Shown piece after piece: positions 11,201 to 23,600 of a DNA stretch of 64,000 nt (the first letter of the stretch is position 1; each line of letters starts with the position of its first letter). The stretch is from NCBI RefSeq assembly GCF_011764545.1, contig NZ_AP022870.1:1410001-1474000 (forward strand), read 5' to 3'. The position numbers and the translations under genes are program-made. The notes under the pieces are model-generated. The model was given only the letters and a program-made list of their open reading frames with translations. It had not been told where the DNA came from and searched no databases. Origin of the DNA: Phytohabitans flavus (GTDB lineage: Bacteria; Actinomycetota; Actinomycetes; Mycobacteriales; Micromonosporaceae).

Positions 11201-14200
11201 CACGGCGACCCGGCCGGCACCGAGACGGTCCGGGTCCGCCTTATCCACCGTGACGAGCGGACGATCCGCGCCGACGCGGTCCTGCTCGACCCCGCCGGTC
11301 GGGTCCTGGTCGAGCTGGCCGACATCGCCTTGCGCCGTCCCGACCTGCCCGCCGCCGGCCAGGAACCGCCGGTGACGCTGTACGAGTTCCGGTGGACGCC
11401 CGAGCCCGCGCCGGTCCGGACCCTGGGCGACGGCCCGGTGGTTTTGATCGACGACACCGTGCGGACCGACGACGACGTGCGCGCCTTGGTCTCCGGGCAG
11501 GCCCGCGGCGGGGCGGTCACCGTCCTCGACCGGCGGGAGGTCACCGGCGGGGACGCCACCGACCGGGCGATGCGCCACCTGGCCGCACCGGTCGCCGGCG
11601 CCCGCGCCGCCCTCGCGCCGGACGGGCCGCGGATCACCTGGATCGCCGTCACCCGGCCAGAGGCCGTCGACCCGGCCGCGGCGGTCGCCAGCGGCCTCGG
11701 CGCCGCCCTGGCCTGGGAGACCGAACGGTTCCGGCTGGTCCGCGTCGAGGTGGGCGACACCGTACCGGCGACGGAGGCGCTGCTGGCCGAGGCGGGCGGC
11801 GCCGAGCGCGAGGTGTCGTGGGTCGGCGGTGAACGGAAGGTGCGCCGGCCGATACCGATCCCGGCCGGCGCGGCGCGGCGGCCGTACCGGACCGGCGGGA
11901 CCTACGTGATCAGCGGCGGCGCCGGAGGCCTCGGCGTGCTGCTCGCCCGCCACCTGTCCAGCCGGTACTCGGCGAAGGTCGCCCTGCTCGGCCGGGCACC
12001 GGCGAGCGCGCGTACCGAGGACCTGGCGCGGGAGGTCACCGCGCTCGGCGGAGAGGCGGCGTACCTGTCGGTCGACGTCACCGACCGGGCCGGGCTGGAA
12101 GCCGCGCTCACGGCGCTGCGCTCGCGCTGGGGGCCGATCCACGGCGTGTTCCACGCGGCCGGGATCCTCGCCGACGGCCTGCTGGCCGGACGCGACCTGG
12201 ACACCTTCCGGCCCGTACTGCTGCCCAAGATCGCCGGTGCCGAGACGCTGGACGCGGCCACCCGCGACGACCCGCTGGACCTGTTCCTGCTGATGTCCTC
12301 GGTATCGGGGCGCCTCGGCGCGGCCGGCCAGACCGGCTACGCCGCGGCCAACCGCTTCCTCGACGCGTTCGCCCAGTGGCGCGACAACCAGGTCGCCGCC
12401 GGCACCCGCCGGGGCCGGACCGTCTCCGTCGCCTGGCCGTTGTGGCAGGACGGCGGCATGCGGCCGCCGGAGGCCAGCATCCGGCAGACCCGCGACCAGT
12501 TGGGCCTGGTCCCGCTCGCCTCGGGCCCTGGGCTCGCCGTCGTCGACCGCTGCCTCGACGGGGACCTGGCGCCGTCGATCGGCACGGTCCTGGTGGCGAC
12601 CGGCGACTCCGCCCTGGTGGCACGCGTTCTGGGCGAGGGCCGTCCCGCGACCGCCATCCCGGTGACCCGGCCACGTCCCTCGGCGGCCGAGGTCGAGGCG
12701 ATCCTGGTCGACCTCTCGGCCGACCTGCTGCGGGTACCGGCGGCGGAGCTTGACGTCGATGCCGAGCTCGCTGACCACGGGTTCGACTCGGTGCTGCTGG
12801 CCCGGTTCGCCGACCGTGTCAACGACGCGCTCGGGATCGCGATCACGCCGGTCGTCTTCTTCGATCACCCGTCGCTCCGCGCCACGGCCCGGGAGCTGAT
12901 CCGCCGCCACGGCTCCGAGCTGGAACCGGCGAGAAGCGATGACGATCCGGCGGGTACAACGCCGCCGGCCGAGCGCGAGCCGACCTCGGAGCCGGCCCGC
13001 GACCGGCAGCCGCTCGCGGCCGAACCGATCGCCGTGATCGGCATGTCCGGGCGCTTCCCGGGCTCGCCCGACCTCGACGCGTTCTGGCAGAACCTGGCAG
13101 CCGGGCGCGACCTGGTGACCCGGCTGCCGGCCGACCGGTGGCCCGGTGAGGAGAGCCGACCCTGGGGTGGCTTCCTCCACGACGTCGACGCCTTCGACGC
13201 CGAGTTCTTCAAGGTGTCGCCGAAGCAGGCGATGCTCATGGATCCGCAGCAGCGGCTGTTCCTGGAGGAGTGCTGGCACGCGATCGAGAACGCCGGGTAC
13301 GACCCGACCGCCCTGGCGGGCAGCCGCACCGGCGTCTTCGCCGGCGTCACCCTGCACGACCACCTGGAGGACGTCCTGGCCGCCGGCCTCGAACCGACTG
13401 GGCAGATGGCGACCGGCAACGTCCACGCGGTCGTGGCCAACCAGGTCTCGTACCAGCTCGACCTGCGCGGCCCCAGCGAGTCGGTGGACACCGCCTGCTC
13501 CAGCTCCCTGGTCGCCCTGCACCGCGCAGTCGGCGCACTGCGCGCCGGTGAGTGCACCACCGCGCTCGTCGGCGGTGTCAACGTCGTCCAGTCACCGACC
13601 TGGTTCACCGCGTTCGCCCACGCCGGCATGCTGTCGCCCGAGGGCCGGTGCCGGACGTTCGACCGTGCCGCCGACGGCTACGTACGCGGCGAGGGCGTCG
13701 GCGTCGTGATGCTCAAACCGCTCGGCAACGCGCTGCGCGACGGTGACCGGATCGACGGGCTGATCCGGGGAACCGCGGTCGGCCACAGCGGCCGCGGACA
13801 CTCCCTCACCGCGCCGAGCGCCGCCGCCCAGGCCGAGGTCATCGCGGCGGCCTACCGCGCCGCCGGCGTGAGTACCGACTCGGTGTCGTACGTCGAGACC
13901 CACGGCACCGGCACCGTCCTGGGCGACCCCATCGAGGTCGCCGGGCTCCGGATGGCGTTCGGCGACAAGCGCCGCGACCCCTGCTACCTCGGCGCGGTCA
14001 AGACCCAGATCGGGCACCTGGAGTCGGCCTCCGGCGTCGCCGGCCTGATCAAGATCCTGCTGGCCATGCGGCACGGCCACCTCCCCGGCAACCTGCACCT
14101 GCGCGAGCCCAACCCGCACCTCGAACTCCACAAAGGACCGTTCGAGGCACTACGGGAGGGACGCGACTGGCCGGCCACGGCGCACGGCCGGCGGGCCGGG

Positions 14201-17200
14201 CTGTCGTCGATCGGGTTCGGCGGCACCAGCGCCCACGTGGTGGTCGAACAGCACGAGGGTCCGCCCGGGCGCCCGGCGCGGCCCGCCTACCCGTTCGCCC
14301 GGACCCGACACATCGTCCCGCGCCGAGCGCCGGCTCCCGACACCACGCCCGGCGCCGCACCGACCGTGCTGCTGGTCCCGCACTGGCGGCCCGCGCCGCT
14401 GCCGCCGGCCACCGCGCTGGCCGGACGGTCCGCCGCGGTACTCGTCGTCGGCGCCGGGCAGACCCTGGACGTGCTCTGCGACCTGCCCACCGTCACCGAC
14501 CTCGACTGGATCGTGCTCCGGCAGCGGTCGAGCCTGCCCAGCATCGGCGCCCACGACCGCGAAGCCGACCTGGACGACCCGGACGACTGCGCCCGCGCAC
14601 TGCGCGAGGTGCTGGCCGAACGTCCGGACGCCACCGCCCTGGTGGACATCGTCGACGCCGACCCGGCGGCCGCCGGTGGCCGGGGGCGTGTCGGCCTGCT
14701 GCGCGCATTCCTCGCCGCGACGACCGGGCCAGTTTCCGCGGTGCACGTCGCGGTCGAGCACACCGACCCCGCCCGCGCCGCGGCCGCCGCCCATCTCGCC
14801 GCCTACTACCGCACCGCCGCCGCCGAGTACGGCCGGTTCCGCGCCACCACGGCCGAGGTGACCGACCACCGCGTGGCGCACGGCCTGCGGGTGGCGGTCG
14901 ACGAACTGCGCGGCGGATGCGCCGACGCCCGTACCCGCTACCGGCCCGACCGGGAGGTCATGGACCTGCGGCCGGCCGGCGACGCCACCGCCCGCCGGCA
15001 GCCGGATACCGCGCTCGGTCCCTATCCGATCGACCCGGACCGGCCGTACCTCATCACTGGAGGGACCGGTGGGCTCGGCCTGGCCGTGGCCGGCCGCCTG
15101 GTCCACCGCGGCGCGCGGATGCTGGCCCTGCTCGGGGAACGGCCGGTGCCCGCCCGACGGGAATGGGACTCGCTTCCCGCCGCACACGAGCGGCGCGGCC
15201 TCGTCGACGCCATCCGCCGCCTGGAAGCGGCGGGGGCCCGCGTCGAGCTGCACAGCGGCGCGCTGACCGACGAGCACGCGGTCAGCGCGTTCCTCGACCG
15301 GCTGCGCAGCGTCCACGGGCCGGTCGCCGGAGTGGTGCACTGCGCCGGCCGTCCGGCATCCGGCGAGCCGGCCTTCGTCAAGAAGCCGCTTACCGAGGCG
15401 GACCGCACGCGACTGCCCAAACTGGACGGTCTGGTCACGATCGACCGCCTGCTGGCCCAGGACCGGTGCGACTTCATGGTGCTCTTCTCCTCGGTCTCGG
15501 CCACCGTCCCCGGACTCGGCGTCGGGATGGCCGACTACGCCGCTGCCAACGCCGGGCTGGACGCTTTCGCCACCGCCGCGGGCGGGCGGCGCGACCACAC
15601 GGCCTACCACGCCATCGCGTGGGGTAGCTGGGCCGAGGTGGGGATGGGGGCGGTCGACGGGGCCCGTTACGGAGGCTACGGGCTCTCGGCACTATCCACA
15701 TCGGACGGACTCGAACTGCTCGACCGCGCGTTGGCGTTGCCGTCCCGGTGGTCGCTTGCCGCCGCGACGGACCCGGCGGTCTTCCGGCCGGACCTGCTGA
15801 CCCAGCCAGCCGTCCGACCCACAGAGCCAGCCGTCGAAGCCACCGACCGGCCTGAGATCCAGGCCGCCACCACGCGGTTCCTCACCGAGCTGCTTGCCAG
15901 CGAGCTGATGGTCGCGCCGGAACGACTCACCGCCGGCACCCGCCTGGCCGACCTCGGCGTCGACTCCGTCTTCATCGCCGGCCTCGTGCCGCGCCTGGAA
16001 ACGTTCGCCGGCCGGGCGATCGGCCCATCGGTCGTCATCGAGCACCCCTCCGTCGGCGAGCTCGCCGCCCATCTCGCGACGATCGCCGCACCGGACATCG
16101 TGACCGCCCCGCCGGCGCCGGCCCCGGACCTGCCGCCCGCGACGGTCACCCCGGCGCGCCGGCCGGTGCCGATGGCGGTGATCGGGATGGCCGGCCGCTA
16201 CCCGGGAGCACCGGACCTGGAGGCGTTCTGGGACTTGCTGGTCGCGGGGCGGTGCGCGGTCTCGCCGGTACCGGCCGATCGGCCGCGACCGGCGCCCCAT
16301 CCGGACCGCCGGGCCGGGTTCCTGGCGGGCATCGACAAGTTCGACCCCGGCTACTTCGGGATCGCCGACGAGGACGCCGCCCACGTCGACCCGGTGACCC
16401 GCGTCTTCCTGGAGACCGTCGCCCAGACCGTTGCGGATGCCGGGTACGAGGCCGCGGAGCTCGCCGGTCGCCGGGTCGGGGTGTTCGTCGGCGGCGCGAC
16501 GAGCTCGTACGGCTGGGGGGTCACGCCCCGCCCCAGCACCGCCGCGGGCCTCAACCAGAACTTCATCGCGGCGTACGCGGCGCAGCTGTACGACCTGCGC
16601 GGGCCCAACCTCGTCGTCGACACCGCCTGCTCCTCGGCGCTGACCGCGGCCCACCTGGCCCAGCAGGCCATCACACTCGGGGAGTGCGACCTCGCCCTGG
16701 TCGGCGGGGTCGACCTGCTCCTGGACGACGCGCCGTTCGGCAAGCTCGACGCCGCCCGCGCCCTGTCCCCGGATGGGGTCTGCCGCACCTTCGACGCCCG
16801 GGCCAACGGGATCGTGCTCGGCGAGGGCTCCGGCGCGATCCTGGTCAAGGCGCTGGACGCGGCGCTGGCCGCCGGCGACCGGGTACACGCGGTGATCGAG
16901 GCGGTCAGCGTCAACAACGACGGCCGGACGATGGGGCTGACCACACCCAGTCCCAGCGCTCAGGAACAGCTCGTCCGGGACGCCCTCGAAAAGGCCGGCG
17001 TAACCGCCCGGTCAGTCTCCTATGTGGAGGCGCACGGGACCGGCACGATGATCGGCGACCCCATCGAGCTTCAGGCGCTCACCCGGGCCTTCCGGGCCGA
17101 CACCGACGATGCCGGCTTCTGCGTCGTCGGCAGCGTCAAGCCGAATGTCGGCCACCTGCTGATGGCGGCCGGGATGGCCGGGCTGCACAAGGTGATCCTC

Positions 17201-17605
17201 GCCGTCGGCCGGCAGGTGGTCCCGCCCAGCATCCACTGCGACACGCCGAACAGCCGGTTCGCGTTCGACTCCTCCCCGTTCCGGCTGGTCCGCTCGGCCG
17301 TGCCGTGGCCGGCCCAAGAGGGCGTCCGCCGCGCCGGCCTCAGCTCCTTCGGATTCGGCGGCACCAACGGTCACCTGCTGCTGCGCGGGCTGACCGACGC
17401 GGAGCGGGCCGCCCGCACCGCGGTCCGGGAGGCCGGCCCGCCGCCAGCGTTCAAGGGGCGGCGGTACTGGCTCGAGGATCGTCCCGCGCCGCGGCCCGTG
17501 GCGCGGCCGCCCGCCGCGGTATCCGCGGCGCCCGCCGGCAACGGCGCCCGCCAGGCGGCCTGGACCGACCTGCTGACGTTCGACGAGGGGACCTTCGAGC
17601 AATGA
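5220..17605 (+). CDS. trans-AT PKS A: MaoC-SDR-FkbH-ACP loading region, modules 1-2 and KS3
   Basis: After one G is added to GGGGG at 8119-8123 the frame is continuous, about 4128 residues. Start chosen: GTG 5220 with GAGGAG eight bases upstream; ATG 5199 is possible. Domains by window position: MaoC-like double hotdog about 5240-6000 (GDRSPVHVD, then FGEPIAHGAL); SDR 6060-6720 (TGGSRGLG, Tyr at 6507 and Lys at 6519 of YGAAK); FkbH-like domain 6780-8330 with phosphatase-like loop LDCDNTLWSG near 7326; ACP 8510-8730, Ser codon 8612; KS1 8827-10115, Cys codon 9335; DH 10640-11340 (DHVVGGTPIMPG and DGTLQ); KR Rossmann part 11899-12640; ACP 12690-12910; KS2 13021-14260; KR 15040-15790; ACP 15850-16090; KS3 16170-17400. 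No AT domain is present. The protein ends just after KS3, so module 3 is split and continues on the next gene, which overlaps by ATGA. FkbH domains in other PKSs load a glyceryl unit from 1,3-bisphosphoglycerate; MaoC and SDR could process it further (inference). Confidence 0.92.
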
Positions 17606-20600
17606 CGGCGAACAGCACCTTCCTCGACCGGATGGCCGGGCGCACGTTCCGGACGGTGCTGCGCCCGGACGAGCCGGTCCTGATCGGCCACCTCGTGCAC
17701 GACATCCCGGTACTGCCCGGCGTGTTCCTGATCGACCTCGTCCTGCGGATCCTGCGGGACAACGGTGTCGACCCCACCACCGTCGAGCTGCGACGGTGTG
17801 TGTTCCAGGCACCGATCGCGATCGCCGACGGCCGGCCGCGACAGGTCCGGATCCGGATCGGCCGGCCGGACGCCGAGGGAGCTGCGCCGGTCGAGCTCGA
17901 CGCCCGGGTGGCGCCCGAGGTGGCGGACTCGTCCACTGTGGATGACTGGCAGCCGACGTTCACCTGCCTGCTGCGTCGACGCACCGCCGCCGCGCCCGTC
18001 GCGCCGGCCGCCGCCGGCCACCTCGACGACGCCGCTGACGCCGACGTGCTCTACCGCTTCGCCCGCCAGGTGAGCATCCACCACTCCGGCGTCATGCGGG
18101 TCGACGGCGTCGCGGCTGTACGCCCGGACGGCGCGCTGGCCGAGGGTACGGTCGCCGACGGCGCCGCGCGGTTCGTGGCCCACCCGGTCCTGCTCGACTT
18201 CGCCACCCTCCTGCCGTTCCTGCTGCTACCGGAGGCGCATCGCGGGCAGGTCCGCAGTCCCTACATCCCGCTCTACATCGACGTGTTCCGGCTGTACGGG
18301 CCGCTCGGCCCGACCTGCCGTGTCCACACGCCACGCACGCACCCCCAGGCGGAGATCGGCGAGACGCTCGCGGCGGACATCGTCCTCACCGATCCGACCG
18401 GCACCACCGTCGCCGAGGTGGCGGGCTTCCGCGCCAAGCGGGTCCGTTCCGTCGACCACATCGGGGCACCCACCGCCAACGGCCGGCACGACCCCGCCCC
18501 GGCGGCGAGTCCGGGCGGGCACCCGGGCGACGCTGACGAGCTGCACCGCGCACTGTCCGCGCTCGTCGCCGCGCGCCTGGGCACCGCCGAGCCGCTCGAC
18601 CCCGACCGCGGGTTCTACGACCTCGGCCTCGACTCGACCGGCCTGCTCGCGATCGTGGCCCAGATCGAGCGGCGTACCGGTGTGGAGCTCTATCCCACCC
18701 TCCTGTTCGAGCAGCCGACCGTCCGCGAGCTGGCCGCCTACCTGCGGGCCGAGCTTCCGCAGGCGGCCGCCGCGCTCGCCGGGCCGCCCGACGAGCCGGA
18801 CCCGGTACCCCCACCCCCGCCGGCGGCCACCGCACCCGCCACCGTCGCGGTCCCGGCCCGGCAGGTGGAGCCGCCCGCGGACCTGGTCGCGGTCGTCGGG
18901 CTGGCCGGCCGCTTCCCGATGGCCCGGAACGTCCGGGAGTTCTGGGCGAACCTGAGCGCGGGCCGCGACTGCGTGACCGAGGTGCCCGCCGACCGGTGGG
19001 ACTGGCGCGAGCTTCACCACCCCGAGCCCGGCCGGCCCGGCCGCAGCTACGGGCGATGGGGCGGGTTCCTCGACGGCCACGACGAGTTCGACGCGCGGTT
19101 CTTCTCCATCACACCGGCGGACGCCGCCATGATGGACCCGCAGGAACGGCTTTTCCTCCAGACCGCCTGGGAGGTCATCGAGGACGCCGGCCACTCGCCC
19201 GACACGCTCCGCTCGCAGACCGGCGGCCGGGTCGGCGTGTACGCCGGCGCGATGTGGAGCGACTACCAGCTCTACGCGGTCGACGAGGCAAGCCGCGGCA
19301 ACAACGTCGTCGCCGGCTCGTGGTTCTCCTCGATACCGAACCGGGTCTCCTATGCGTTGAACCTGAACGGTCCGAGCCTGGCCGTCGACACCGCGTGCTC
19401 CTCCGCCCTGTACGCCATCCACCTCGCGGCGCGGGCCATCCAGGCCGGCGAATGTCGTGCGGCGATCGCCGGTGGGGTGAACCTCTCCCTCCACCCGTCC
19501 AAGTACGTGAAGCTCTCCGCGCTGCGGATGCTCTCCCCGGACGGCCGCTGCCGGGCGTTCGGCGCGCAGGCGAACGGGTACGTGCCAGGGGAGGGCGTCG
19601 GCGCGGTGCTGCTGCGACCACTGGCCGACGCGCTCGCCGCCGGCGACCACGTCTACGCCGTGATCAAGGCCTCCGGCGTGCACCACGGCGGCCGCACCGG
19701 CGGGTTCTCCGTACCCAACCCTGACGTGCAGGCCGACCTGATCGGCGCCGTGCTCGACCAGGCCGGGGTACCCGTCGACACCATCACCTGTGTCGAGGCG
19801 CACGGCACCGGCACCTCGCTCGGCGACCCGATCGAGGTGGCCGGCCTGACCAAGGCATGGCGCCGGTACACCGACCTGCGCGGGTACTGCGCGCTCGGTT
19901 CGGTGAAGTCCTCGATCGGCCATCTGGAAGCCGCCGCCGGCGTGGCCGGACTGGCCAAGCTGCTGCTATCGATGCGGCACGGCACGATCCCGCCGACCCT
20001 GCACGCGACCGAGGCAAACCCGCGCATCACGTTCGCGGACACCCCGTTCGAACTGTGCCGGACCGCCCGCGCCTGGACCCACCTGGTCGACGCCGACGGC
20101 ACCGCGATCCCACGGCGGGCGGCGATCAGCTCGTTCGGTGCCGGCGGTGCCGGCGTGCACATGGTCATCGAGGAACACCCGGCCGAGGCGCGGCCGGCGC
20201 CAGAGCCCGGCCGCCGGCACGTGGTGCCGCTGTCGGCGCGTACCGCGGAACGGCTCAGAGCGCAGGTGGAGCGGCTGGACAGTTTCCTTGCCGAGCGGCC
20301 ACCGCCCGCGCTCGCGGACATCGCCGGCACGTTGCAGGACGGCCGGCAACACCACACCCACCGGCTGGCGCTCGTCGTGTCCTCGACCGAGGAGCTCCGT
20401 GCCGCCCTCGCCGCCCAACTCAGCCTCGACGGTTCGCCGGACCCGCACGACGGAGACGGCCCCGCCGCGGTGGCCCGAGCCTGGACCGGTGGCAAGACCG
20501 TGGACTGGGACCGGTCCGGCCGCGACCCGCGGTGGCGGCGGACGTCGCTGCCGACCTACCCGTTCCGCCGGGAGCGGCACTGGGTCGTCTCCGCGCCGGC

Positions 20601-23600
20601 CGAGACGTTCGCGGTCGCGGGCGAGGACACGTGGTTCCGTGACCACCGGTACCACAGCCGGAGCCTGCTGCCGGGCGCCCTCCTGCTGCAACGGCTGCTC
20701 GCGGCCGCCGCCCGGGCCGGCCACACCGGCCTAGGGCTCGACCAGGCGTCCTTCCTGGCACCGGTCGATGGCGGCGCCGACCGGACGCTCACCGCGGCCC
20801 TGACCGCCGGACCCGAGACCCACACCGGCGCGGTCACCGGAGCGGGGGAGCCGGCCGAGCGGTACGCCGAGGCGACGCTACGCCCGCGAGCCGAGGCACC
20901 CGCGCCGGCACCGCCCGACGCCGCGCGTGAGCGGTGCCCCGAGCTCTGGGACGCCGGCCGGTTCTACGGTCACATGGCACGCCACGGCTGGGCATACGGA
21001 CCGTCCCTGCGCACCGTCCGGCGGCTTTGGCTGGGCGCGGGCGAGCTGGTCGCCGACCTCGACGCGGCACCGGACCTCGACCAGACCCCGGGCGACCGGC
21101 TGGCCCGCCTTCTCGACGGCGCCTTCCAGACCACCGGCGCGTTGCTGCCAGGCGGCGATGGTCGCCGGTTGCTACCGGCCGAGGTGTCCGGCGTCGACGT
21201 CCACGCCGACCTGCCGGACCGGGTCGTCGTACAGACCCGGGGCAGCGCGGAGACCGGCTTCACCATCACAATGACCGACCCGGACGGCCGAGCCCTGGTC
21301 ACGGTGGACCGGCTGACACTGCGCCCGGCGACCGGTGATCCGGTGGCCTTCTACGAGCCGGCCTGGGTGCCCGCGGCGGGCGACAGCGGCGAGCAGAGCG
21401 GACTGCTGCTGGCCTTCGACACCGACCAGGACCGGGTCACCGCGCTGCGCCGGGACCGACGCGTGGTGCAGGTCCGGCCCGGGACGCGCGGCATCCAGAC
21501 CATCGACCCGGACACCTACCTGATCGACCCGGTGGACGAGACCGCGCATGCCGCCCTCGTCGATGCGGTCGGCGTCCAGGCGATCGGCGCTGTGAGCCTG
21601 CTCTGGCCCCTCGACTCGCCGGACCAGGTCGACCCGGCGCTGCCGTTCCTGCTCTGCAAGGTCCTGGCCAGCCGAGTGCGCAACACGATCCCGGTCGTGT
21701 ACGCCTACCGCGGCGACCCCGAGCCGGCCGCGGCCGCCGCCGTCGCCGGGCTGGCCCGGACCCTGCGCCTGGAACAGCCCCGGGTCTCCCTACGCACGCT
21801 GCACCTCGGGAACGATCCCGCTGGCGCGCAGGAGCTGGCCCGGCGGGTACGGGCGGCGTCGACCGGCGACGAGATCGAGCTGCGGCACGACGTGACCGGG
21901 CGTTGGCGGCTGGCCTACCAGCGTGCCGGGGCGGCGCCGGCCGGCACCACGCCGGTGCCCTACGCCCGCGACGGGTACAGCTACCTGGTAACCGGGGGCG
22001 GGGAGGGCTCGGCCGGATCGTCGCCGCCGACCTGGCGGCGCACGCCCGGGTCTGCCTGCTCCTGTTTGGACGGTCACCGCTGGACGGAGCCCGCGCCGAG
22101 CTGCTAGCCGGGCTGGAGGAGCGCGGCGCCACGGTCCGCTACTTCGCTGGCGACGTCGGGGAGGCCGCCGACGTACAGCGGGCGGTCGAACAGGCGCGGA
22201 CGCTCGGCCCACTCGCCGGCGTGGTGCACAGTGCCGGCCTCGTCGACGACCGCCTGCTCGTGAACAAGGATCTCGCCGCGCTGCGCCGGGTGGTCGCGCC
22301 CAAGCTCGCCGGCGCCCGCCATCTCGACGAGGCCACGGCCGGCGACGAACTCGACTGGTTCGTCCTCTTCTCGTCGCTGTCCGGTGTGCTCGGCAGCATC
22401 GGGCAGGCCGACTACGCGATCGCCAACCGCGCCCTCGACGCATTCGCCGTCGAGCGGGAGGCTCTGTCCGCCTCAGGGCGTCGGCGCGGAATCAGCCGAT
22501 CGATCGCCTGGCCGTGGTGGCGCGACGGCGGGATGCCCATCGCCGACGAACTGCGGGACGCGACACTCGCCCGGTCCGGTACGGCGCCGTTGGAAACCGC
22601 GGACGGCCTGGTCGCCCTCCGGCAGGCGCTGCGCCTGGCGGCGAGCCGGATCGTGGTGGCCACCGGTGATCCTGGCGGGTACGAACCGAAGCTCGGCGTC
22701 GTGGCTCCGGCCGCGCCGCCCACTCCCGGGCCGCGCGCGGATCACGCTGACCTCAGCCGCGAGGTGCGCGCGGCCCTGGCCTCGGTCATCGGGGTCGCGG
22801 TGGACGACATCGACGACGAGGACACGCTGGGCGACCTGGGCGTCGAGTCGGTGGCCGCGACCCGACTGATCGCCTTGCTGGAGACGCGGTTCGACGTCGT
22901 GCTCAACCCGTCGATGGCGGTGCCGCACAGCTCGCTGGCGAGTCTGGCGGAGGCGGTGCGGAGCCAGCGCCCCGTCCGCCCGGAACCGGCGGCCACGCCG
23001 GTGGCGGTGACCGACCGCCGGCCCGCGGACCCGTCCACAAGAGACCTGCCCGCCGCCAGCCCGCCCCGCGGCGAGCGAATTGCCGTCGTCGCCGTGGCCG
23101 CGCGCTTCCCCGGCGCCACAACCATCGCCGACTTCTGGCACAACCTCACCGCCGGGCGGGACACCACCGGCCCGGTACCGGCGGGACGGTACACCATGGA
23201 CTGGATCCGGGACCTTCCCGGCGACCTCGCCCATCGGGTCACCCACGGCGGATATCTGTCCGATGTGGACCTCTTCGCCGCCGGCGACCTGCGGGTGGAC
23301 GTCGCCGAGGCGCCGTGGATGGATCCGTTGCAGCGGCACTTCCTGGAGCTCGGCCACGAGCTCTTCGACGCCGCCGGCTATCCGCGCGACGAGGTGGCCG
23401 GCCGTTCGGTCGGGGTGTTCCTCGCGGCGACGGGCACCGACTACGTGCGGCGTGCCTTTCGGGACGGTGCAGAGGCCACCCCGCAGCTGCTGGTCAACGG
23501 TCTGACCAACATGGCCGCCGCCCGGCTCAACCACGCCCTCGACCTGCGCGGCCCCGCCCAGGTCGTCGACACGGCCTGCTCGTCGTCGCTGGTCGCGCTC

